Shown here: piece after piece, positions 58,550 through 64,000 of the stretch
Layout: each line of letters begins with the position of its first letter
How positions within the stretch are numbered: position 1 is the stretch's first letter
Source: Gammaproteobacteria bacterium
Lineage (GTDB): Bacteria; Pseudomonadota; Gammaproteobacteria; Pseudomonadales; Cellvibrionaceae
Direction of reading: 5' to 3'
DNA: 64,000 bases
Assembly: GCA_004173475.1 (NCBI GenBank)
Contig: SEBU01000004.1
Span: forward strand, 1-64,000
Translations under genes and position numbers: made by a program
Notes under the pieces: generated by a model
What the model was told of the DNA's origin: nothing
What the model saw: the letters and a program-made list of their open reading frames with translations, nothing else
Database searches by the model: none

Positions 58550-59512
58550 TTATTGGAGATACGGCGCAGTTAAATTTATCATCGCACCGTGGAATTCAGC
58601 TGAGGCTTTCCTACTTAGCTGACTCATCAAATCAGGTTTTTCTGTGTAATTAACTATGTTGATTTTTCCAGCCAGCACAAAGCGTGAAACCGTCAACATG
58701 TTTCCTATTTCATCAGATAGACCCAATTCCTTGCTTTTCTCTCCAGTCCAAATCAAGCCTGAAAATAAGTCAGGATTGTCCTTGGCCAGTCTTTCGCCCC
58801 TACCCTTTTTAACCGAGCTAATGAACTGCTGGTGAATATCGCCCAACATTGCATTCCAATGCGTTTTGATACCGTCATTTACTGGTGAATACGGATCTAA
58901 CAGACCTTTATTTGCACCGGAGGTGTACAGGCGTCTTTCTACTCCCAGTTTTTGCATCAGGTCGGTGTAACCAAATCCAGATGAAATTACGCCGATTGAT
59001 CCCACCATCGACGCTTTGTCAACATAGATTTTGTCGGCTGAGGCTGCGATGTAATATGCCGCGCTCGCACCCAAGTCATCGATTACGGCGTACAAGGGAA
59101 TATCTTTGTGCTTGTCTTTTAGACTGAGCAACTCATCGAAAACTATGCCTGCTTGAACCGGGGATCCTCCTGGAGAGTTTATTCTTAACACTACAGCCTT
59201 AACGTTGGGACTTTCGTAAGCGTTTTGAACGCTGAGAATAATCTTGTCTGCAGAAGCACTCTGCCCGTCCATTATCGGACCAGTTATATCGATTTCGGCC
59301 ACGTGCGCTTCGAATTTATTACCAGCTGACTTGTTGTTTAATCCATTCTTCCCTGCATTCACCACCAACAAAGTCACGATTAGGAAAAATAAGCCTTTCA
59401 GTGCTAAGCGGATGTAAGTGCTCCGCCTCTGGCTACGAAGTTCTTCATTAGTCCTGTCGAGTGCACCGGCCAACGCGCCTACAGCAATTTCATTTATTTC
59501 GTTATTTCCCAC
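58550..59512 (-). CDS. SppA-like S49 peptidase
   Basis: A 320-residue signal-peptide peptidase homologue anchored by one helix (LALKGLFFLIVTLLVVNA). The catalytic Ser150 lies in DDLGASAAYYIAASA and the likely general base Lys202 in SGANKGLLDPY; the oxyanion GG is in RINSPGGSPV (residues 110-119). It starts at GTG 59512 with GAGG upstream. Short single-domain S49 enzymes are common on MobH plasmids and may clear leader peptides. Confidence 0.9.
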   Translation of the reverse strand: MGNNEINEIAVGALAGALDRTNEELRSQRRSTYIRLALKGLFFLIVTLLVVNAGKNGLNNKSAGNKFEAHVAEIDITGPIMDGQSASADKIILSVQNAYESPNVKAVVLRINSPGGSPVQAGIVFDELLSLKDKHKDIPLYAVIDDLGASAAYYIAASADKIYVDKASMVGSIGVISSGFGYTDLMQKLGVERRLYTSGANKGLLDPYSPVNDGIKTHWNAMLGDIHQQFISSVKKGRGERLAKDNPDLFSGLIWTGEKSKELGLSDEIGNMLTVSRFVLAGKINIVNYTEKPDLMSQLSRKASAEFHGAMINLTAPYLQ

Positions 59513-59542
59513 GTATCACCTCGAAGATTATTAGATTAACAG

Positions 59543-59833
59543 TCAGATTAATGTCGCTGATAGATGAATTCCCATGCAAAGCGGAATGATCAAGGTAGAA
59601 GCACGAATGGCTTCGCTCCTGGACATGAGCTTCTTTGGCATAGAGAGCAAACCTAGCGTGACCATGGCAAGGGTAATGACGGTCGACAGATGCCCTTTCA
59701 CAAAGAGCCCTGTCAAAACCGTAAGGATGATCGCCGCGGTACCTACATGCAGCGCAATGTAAGCGGCTTGTGGTGATAGGCGCACTTGATCTAAATGTAC
59801 GTCAGCGCAACCAACTACTTCGTCGTTCATCAT
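59543..59833 (-). CDS. Small membrane protein
   Basis: A 96-residue protein with two to three hydrophobic segments (IALHVGTAAIILTVLTGLFV; TVITLAMVTLGLLSM; ASTLIIPLCMGIHLSATLI). GGAG precedes the ATG at 59833. It lies upstream of the S49 gene on the same strand; family unknown. Confidence 0.55.
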   Translation of the reverse strand: MMNDEVVGCADVHLDQVRLSPQAAYIALHVGTAAIILTVLTGLFVKGHLSTVITLAMVTLGLLSMPKKLMSRSEAIRASTLIIPLCMGIHLSATLI

Positions 59834-59965
59834 GATTCTCCAGTAAATGAGGTAAAAGCGGCATTGTTACTTGCTGATCCTTCGGTCCATTTACCGTTGT
59901 GCCCCTAAAAAGGCATCACTTTTATCATGCGCGTGGCAAACGCAGACCCGGACAAATGCGTCGTG

Positions 59966-59980
59966 TGTGCCCGTGGCACA
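59966..59980. promoter_or_regulatory. Operator-like palindrome, copy 1
   Basis: TGTGCC-CGT-GGCACA, a 6-3-6 palindrome identical in both arms to the copy at 60090-60104. It lies in the divergent region between the 96-aa membrane gene and the ParB-like gene. Confidence 0.65.
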
Positions 59981-60009
59981 GATAAGTGCGTTTTGCACGC
60001 GCACACTTC

Positions 60010-60023
60010 TTGTTTTGAAACAA
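60010..60023. repeat. Short palindrome in the ParB-like promoter region
   Basis: TTGTTT-TG-AAACAA lies between the two operator-like copies. Possibly a second regulator site, or chance in an AT-rich region. Confidence 0.3.
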
Positions 60024-60084
60024 ATCCGGATTTATTTATCGATATTACTCGAAATTTGTCCTGTATCATCTTGTCTTGACGGGT

Positions 60085-60104
60085 TATAATGTGCCAGTGG
60101 CACA
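60085..60104 (+). promoter_or_regulatory. Promoter overlapped by operator-like palindrome, copy 2
   Basis: A consensus TATAAT (60085-60090) overlaps by one base the 15-base palindrome TGTGCC-AGT-GGCACA (60090-60104). No good -35 is seen. A protein bound here would block the promoter of the ParB-like gene, whose ATG is at 60122, so autoregulation or KorA-like control is likely. Confidence 0.65.
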
Positions 60105-60121
60105 AACCGAGGTTTCTTTTT

Positions 60122-61024
60122 ATGTCCGTAAGTGAGATTCAGATTCCGATTGCATTCTGCAGCATTTATGAGTTTTATATTTCTCCATACTCTACCCCCG
60201 CCAGAATAACGTCCCTCTCTAGCGCTGTCGCAATTGGAGGTGCACTGGATCGGCCCATCGTGCGCACTGTGAGCGGAGGCAGGTTTGAAGTCATAAGTGG
60301 CTGGGATGTGGTCTTAGAATATCAGGCAAAAGGAATCGAGCGAATCAGCGTTCTACATGGTGATTTCAGTGATGCAGATGCAGTACATTTCGCGATAGTG
60401 AATCAGGTTACCTTACTTGGCTTGTCATGGATGCATGCCGCAAGAGCGCTAGCGAAAGTCAAATCCACCTTGTCGTGGAGCGATCTTGATATTGCAAACG
60501 CATCACGAAAGTATGACAGGACAACCATATCTCGGTACATAAAGATGTGCTCTACCCTATCGCCACGGTTACAACTATTGGCAGAGGCAGGCAAGGTCTC
60601 GTTTTCAGCCTGCCGGAGACTCAGCACTTTGCCGGCAAGTAAGCAAGAAGCGGTGGCTTCGGAAATTAACGAGAGAGGGATGACGTATACGCAAATAATT
60701 TCCAAGTATTTTACTAAGCAGGCTGTTGCACGCGACGGGAACAATGATCGCTCTACCGTTAAGTCGAGCGACGTACGAAGGATTGAAGAGAGTCTTGGGG
60801 GGATCGTCGGATCACCAGTTGAAATCGTAACTGATCAGGTAAGCGGGGGAGCTGGCGTAATTAATTTCAAATTCTTTGGCAGGTCTCAATTGGTCGGCCT
60901 CGTCAATGCGGTGTTAAAGAACATGAAGCCTGGCACGACGCCTCAGGGAACCTTCACGCTGCGATACACGAGCCTCAACGACTTCGATGCTTTGGTTGGG
61001 ACCCTTCTAGCCTCCGAGCGGTAA
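60122..61024 (+). CDS. ParB/KorB-like DNA-binding protein
   Basis: About 300 residues. A short ParB-type N-terminal region (FEVISGWDVVLEYQAKGIERISVL) is followed by a helix-turn-helix block (WSDLDIANASRKYDRTTISRYIKMC) and an ACRRLSTLPASKQEAVASEI helical stretch. ATG 60122 is chosen because the longer frame (60089) would run through the promoter and operator. It is followed immediately by four copies of a palindrome and then by parA, so a centromere-binding or repressor role is likely. Confidence 0.7.
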   Translation: MSVSEIQIPIAFCSIYEFYISPYSTPARITSLSSAVAIGGALDRPIVRTVSGGRFEVISGWDVVLEYQAKGIERISVLHGDFSDADAVHFAIVNQVTLLGLSWMHAARALAKVKSTLSWSDLDIANASRKYDRTTISRYIKMCSTLSPRLQLLAEAGKVSFSACRRLSTLPASKQEAVASEINERGMTYTQIISKYFTKQAVARDGNNDRSTVKSSDVRRIEESLGGIVGSPVEIVTDQVSGGAGVINFKFFGRSQLVGLVNAVLKNMKPGTTPQGTFTLRYTSLNDFDALVGTLLASER

Positions 61025-61025
61025 G

Positions 61026-61278
61026 TTTCTACATGTAGAAAAACATGTGTGGAATGTATGATTGCCCGCGATATCGTGTAAGGTGCGATGGACAGTTTCT
61101 ACATGTAGAAAATTCCTACGCAATTGTCCGCTCCATGATTTCCTTCCCGCCCTCCCAAACTAGACTTCTCAACCGAACCAAAGGCAATGGCAGAGTTTTC
61201 TACATGTAGAAATTATAGTGTACCGAATTACCTACATGATAAAGCTATGGATTAGCGATATTTTTCTACATGTAGAAT
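61026..61278. repeat. Four copies of a 16-bp palindrome (candidate parS or operator array)
   Basis: TTTCTACATGTAGAAA occurs at 61026-61041, 61096-61111 and 61197-61212, and with one terminal mismatch (final A to T) at 61263-61278. Start-to-start distances are 70, 101 and 66 bases. The sequence between copies is not repeated, which excludes CRISPR. Lying between a ParB-like gene and parA, it is the best candidate for the plasmid centromere or the operator of the parAB unit. Confidence 0.8.
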
Positions 61279-61434
61279 ATTTCGAGAATCATCCACGAAA
61301 CAGAACCATCGACGTCATCGTTGCACCTATTTAAAGATTCCCGTTTAAATTACAATCTTTACATGACATTTGATATTGCGTATGTCAGACCGTCTGATAC
61401 GTTGTTTAAATGTTTTTCACATGAGGCAATAAGC

Positions 61435-62070
61435 ATGTTAGTCATAGCAATTCAAAGCCCTAAGGGTGGGGTGTCGAAATCTACAACTTCTGTCAGTTTG
61501 GCCAGAGCATTTCAAAAGATGGGATATGCAGTCGCCCTAGGGGAGACCGATCCTCAAGGCACGCTTCGCGAATGGTTTGCAGATAATGATGCACAAGACG
61601 TAGATCTGCCTAAGGTTGTCCAACTTCTATCGAAAGATGCAATTTTGGGAATATTTGACAATACATCACTAGAAAATATAGACATTTTGGTAATTGACGG
61701 CGTTGCTAACGGATTCAAGGAATTTATTTCTGTCTCGAAGGTGGCAGACTTAGTTGTACTAATTACAACACCATCTCCAACCGATGTTAAGCCGCTTGGC
61801 GACATTGTTGACGTGCTTGAAGGCAAAGGTAAAGTCGCCGTATTTCTAATGACGAAAACTAAAAAGGGCGACGACCTAACCGACATCATTCGCGAAAGCC
61901 TCACCGACTTTGGATTACCAGTGTTGAAAAACACCATACGAGATCTTAAGGGATTTAAAACTAGCTGGGGGGTAGGTCGGACCGTATTTGAATATAAGGA
62001 ATACGATCACGCTCAAAAAGATGTAATGGCTGTCGCAGAAGAATTGCTTGAATTGGTAGGAGGAGAATGA
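61435..62070 (+). CDS. parA: ParA partition ATPase
   Basis: A 211-residue small ParA/MinD-family ATPase. It begins MLVIAIQSPKGGVSKSTT with the deviant Walker A (K10, K15) and continues with GETDPQGT (D39) and a VLVIDGV-like Walker B (IDILVIDGVANGF). It lacks the N-terminal helix-turn-helix of larger ParA proteins. ATG 61435 follows GAGG by about nine bases; the longer frame would cross the palindrome-containing leader. Its stop overlaps the parB start. Confidence 0.92.
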   Translation: MLVIAIQSPKGGVSKSTTSVSLARAFQKMGYAVALGETDPQGTLREWFADNDAQDVDLPKVVQLLSKDAILGIFDNTSLENIDILVIDGVANGFKEFISVSKVADLVVLITTPSPTDVKPLGDIVDVLEGKGKVAVFLMTKTKKGDDLTDIIRESLTDFGLPVLKNTIRDLKGFKTSWGVGRTVFEYKEYDHAQKDVMAVAEELLELVGGE

Positions 62071-63206
62071 TGTCTGATCCCATTCACTCGACCAAATCGT
62101 CTTCAAAGCGCCCCGATCTTTCCAAATTTAATTCGAGAAGGTCAACTAAAGAGCCGAACGCTGAACTACAAGCGTTAATAGCAACTGGCGAAATTAAAGA
62201 AGTTGATTTAGATCTCGTTGATCGAGACGAAAATCAGCCTCGACCCTTCGAGGAAGTTTTACAGGATCTTGAACAATTTGCCGACGAGCTGGAACGTGAC
62301 AACTTTGTGCTCGTTCAGCACCCCATATACAGCATAGAACCAAACGGCCGCTTCAAGGTTGTCGTCGGAGAAAGGAGAACAGAGGCGTTTCGATTGAAGA
62401 AGCGTGAAAAGATTACCGCCGTGTGTAAGTACTTCACAAAGGAGGAGCGTGAGAAAATTTATGTCATGCAATATGTGGAAAACGACGGTGATTTAAAAAA
62501 ACCCCTAAGCCCCATCTCCGACGCCAAATGGTGGAGAAATTATATCGATACGTTTCACCGCGGGAATATGAGTGCGGCCGCAGAAGCACGAGGCAAGGCG
62601 TCTAATGACGTATCCAACAGACTTGCTCTCCTGGAGGCACCTCAATACATTCAGGCTGCAGTTGCAAAACACAATATCTCCGACCCCGCAACGTACGCAG
62701 CGCTGATAAGGCTAGACAAGCGTGCCGGCAGCCAGATTGTGGAAGGCATTTTAGCTGATAGCGAGAAAGACAAGCTGGGCACGTCGTTGCGAACGTATGT
62801 CGAGAGCGTTGCACGAAACGCTAAAGTTCTTGAAAACAGGACGCCGATTGCCATTGAGCAAAGTGAATTCACTGGTGTAAGCGTAAGCCAAGATGCAGCG
62901 GGTGGCGCGGAGGGCGAAAATAGTTCAATGGTGCCATTCAATAATGCCTCGCATGACTTGAAATCATCAGCCAAACAAAATGTGAAGAAAGTGCCTGTTA
63001 AAGAAGTCATAAGTGCGCTCGAAGATGATCTGGTAGGGGTTATCAAATCTCTTACTAAAGCGAGGTTTTCGGTAAGGCTGCTTGAAAGCACAAAGGGGCA
63101 GGGTAGTGCTAAAGCTGAGTTGGCCAGTGAAATTGAGAAAGCTCGTGAAGCACTTAAGCTGTTGTACGAGTCGCTAATGTTGTCCGATGAGCGAAATGAT
63201 GGGTAG
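62067..63206 (+). CDS. parB: ParB partition protein
   Basis: A 379-residue ParB. A disordered N-terminus leads to the ParB/Srx domain with DENQPRPFEEV and VVVGERRTEAFRLKKR, then the helix-turn-helix region around residues 165-230 (YIQAAVAKHNISDPATYAALIRLDKRAGSQI, two parts), and a C-terminal dimerisation part. AGGAGGAG precedes the ATG. Coupled to parA; the KorA-like gene overlaps its end. Confidence 0.92.
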   Translation: MMSDPIHSTKSSSKRPDLSKFNSRRSTKEPNAELQALIATGEIKEVDLDLVDRDENQPRPFEEVLQDLEQFADELERDNFVLVQHPIYSIEPNGRFKVVVGERRTEAFRLKKREKITAVCKYFTKEEREKIYVMQYVENDGDLKKPLSPISDAKWWRNYIDTFHRGNMSAAAEARGKASNDVSNRLALLEAPQYIQAAVAKHNISDPATYAALIRLDKRAGSQIVEGILADSEKDKLGTSLRTYVESVARNAKVLENRTPIAIEQSEFTGVSVSQDAAGGAEGENSSMVPFNNASHDLKSSAKQNVKKVPVKEVISALEDDLVGVIKSLTKARFSVRLLESTKGQGSAKAELASEIEKAREALKLLYESLMLSDERNDG

Positions 63207-63531
63207 GAAAAGCGCCCGCAGGATGACGCGCGCAGAATTCGAGCTGGCTACCTCGCACATGACAATGGCTGACAGCTTGAAAATTGCGGCGTATATGTTT
63301 CTTGTGGAAAACATCAAACTTTCCGAAATTGCCGAATCTTCTGGACACAAGCAGCAATCTATTCAAAGGAAGGTGAGGGCGATCTGGCTTTCTCACCAGT
63401 CAAGCGCTGACACCGCTCCTGAAGGTTGGGTGACTGAGGAAGTCTCACTTCCACCAGAAGAAATGAAGTTCGTACAAAAGCTGTCGAGCGACTTACGCGT
63501 AATCTTGCGGGCTAAAAACGAGAACAATTAG
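63187..63531 (+). CDS. KorA/TrfB-like transcriptional repressor
   Basis: A 114-residue protein with the KorA/TrfB layout: MTRAEFELA, a helix-turn-helix (KLSEIAESSGHKQQSIQRKVRAIW), and the C-terminal PEGWVTEEVSLPPEEMKFVQKL motif. IncP KorA represses plasmid-maintenance promoters by binding palindromes; the TGTGCC or TTTCTACATGTAGAAA sites are candidate targets. The start may be ATG 63187 (overlapping parB) or ATG 63223. Confidence 0.75.
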   Translation: MSEMMGRKSARRMTRAEFELATSHMTMADSLKIAAYMFLVENIKLSEIAESSGHKQQSIQRKVRAIWLSHQSSADTAPEGWVTEEVSLPPEEMKFVQKLSSDLRVILRAKNENN

Positions 63532-63540
63532 AAGGCGCAC

Positions 63541-64000
63541 ATGACAAAGAAACTATTTATTGCACTTGCGATTTTGGCTCTCCACCTGCAACTTAACGCG
63601 GGGCAGGTTGAAGCAAGTCACGCGTCAATGCTTCATGACTCAACCAGTCCGTTTAAATTAAATCACACGGAAACCCTATCGAAAAATACGCGCATTGTTC
63701 ACATTCGTTGGCAAATCGGGCTAGGCTCGTATATCTACAAGCATCGAGTAAGAATAAAGACAGCCCCGCATGCGGACTCGATCGAATATCTTTCAGACGC
63801 TGTTGTAATTTGGGATGAGAATTTAGAGGATAATTTTGAAGTGTTTTTTAAGGAATTAAACTTGGACGTAAGCATTCCATACATAGCTGACGGCTCAGAA
63901 CTTGAGGTGACGATTCAAGGATGCTCAAACAAGGGGGTATGCTTTCTGCCTCAAACTGAGAAAGTCGACCTGGGGCGGATGTTGCATCATGTTGAGCGGG
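63541..64000 (+). CDS. DsbD-like thiol-disulfide interchange protein, N-terminal part
   Basis: The frame is open to the window edge, so only about 153 residues are seen. A signal peptide (LFIALAILALHLQLNAG) is followed by the DsbD alpha-domain fold with GLGSYIYKHRVRI and the motif GCSNKGVCFLPQ containing the two redox cysteines. DsbD delivers electrons to periplasmic isomerases, here perhaps the DsbC-like protein of the transfer operon. The start lies nine bases past the KorA-like stop. Confidence 0.8.
   Translation, partial: MTKKLFIALAILALHLQLNAGQVEASHASMLHDSTSPFKLNHTETLSKNTRIVHIRWQIGLGSYIYKHRVRIKTAPHADSIEYLSDAVVIWDENLEDNFEVFFKELNLDVSIPYIADGSELEVTIQGCSNKGVCFLPQTEKVDLGRMLHHVER

Noticed and set aside
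61026-61278. Possible CRISPR-like array
   Set aside because: Repeats are short perfect palindromes, spacers vary from 50 to 85 bases, and no cas gene is present; a parS or operator array fits better.
1-64000. tRNA, rRNA, insertion sequences, integrase or resistance genes
   Set aside because: Looked for characteristic motifs and products; none seen.

Overview
This 64 kb window looks like the backbone of a large conjugative plasmid, or an ICE-like element, from a proteobacterium. A gammaproteobacterial or betaproteobacterial host is most likely; the sequence does not name one. The base composition is moderately AT-rich. I saw no rRNA, tRNA, transposase, integrase, CRISPR array or antibiotic-resistance gene. 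The transfer genes are the F-type (MPF_F) system with a MobH-class TraI relaxase, the combination found in SXT/R391 ICEs and IncA/C plasmids. The partition and control block (two ParB-like proteins, ParA, a KorA/TrfB-like repressor) resembles IncP-style control, so the backbone is mosaic.

Layout. 0.16-1.7 kb: a probable replication initiator on the + strand. 1.7-15 kb: a mostly minus-strand block with a YfbR-like nucleotidase, a NYN-domain RNase-like protein, a CobT-like vWA protein, a DUF3150 protein, a YqaJ/lambda-Exo-type exonuclease, a RecT/Bet-type annealase, a CobS-like AAA ATPase and many small unknown genes. 15.3-17 kb: two + strand genes. 17-35.6 kb: the transfer operon on the minus strand, in transcription order traI, traD, two small genes, traL, traE, traK, traB, traV, traA, dsbC-like, traC, trbI-like, S26-like (TrhF), trbC-traW fusion, traU, traN. 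TraF, TraG and TraH are not in the window. 35.7-40.8 kb: accessory genes, including a DUF1173 protein and a membrane-anchored caspase-like protein next to a small P-loop protein. 40.8-46.1 kb: a three-gene minus-strand module of TerB-N/TerB-C protein, BrxC/D-type (DUF2791) ATPase and Lhr-like helicase, probably a defence or DNA-processing island. 46.4-57.2 kb: a + strand accessory region with a Ycf46-like AAA ATPase / DUF1257 / DUF2997 operon, a GntR-like regulator, a PspA-like plus DUF2491 (YjfK-like) envelope-stress pair, a Ref-like nuclease, a signal peptidase I and a DUF2726 protein. 57.1-59.8 kb: envelope genes (DsbA-like, S49 peptidase). 60-64 kb: partition, with ParB-like protein, four copies of a 16-bp palindrome, ParA, ParB, a KorA-like repressor and the start of a DsbD-like gene.

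The most interesting signal is not a protein. At least twelve minus-strand genes between 2.7 and 15 kb have a 5' leader made of a short AACCY-type element, a G/C-ended hairpin of about 23-34 nt whose paired sequence differs from copy to copy while pairing is kept, and then the ribosome binding site. Five of them carry two further hairpins upstream. This compensatory variation points to a repeated structured RNA that may co-regulate the Bet/Exo/CobS/CobT block. A 31-codon membrane-protein gene was found because it has the same leader. Proposed starts of several genes were moved downstream because the annotated N-termini would run through these leaders.

All calls come from reading the sequence. 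Family names rest on recognised motifs and gene order; no database search was run.
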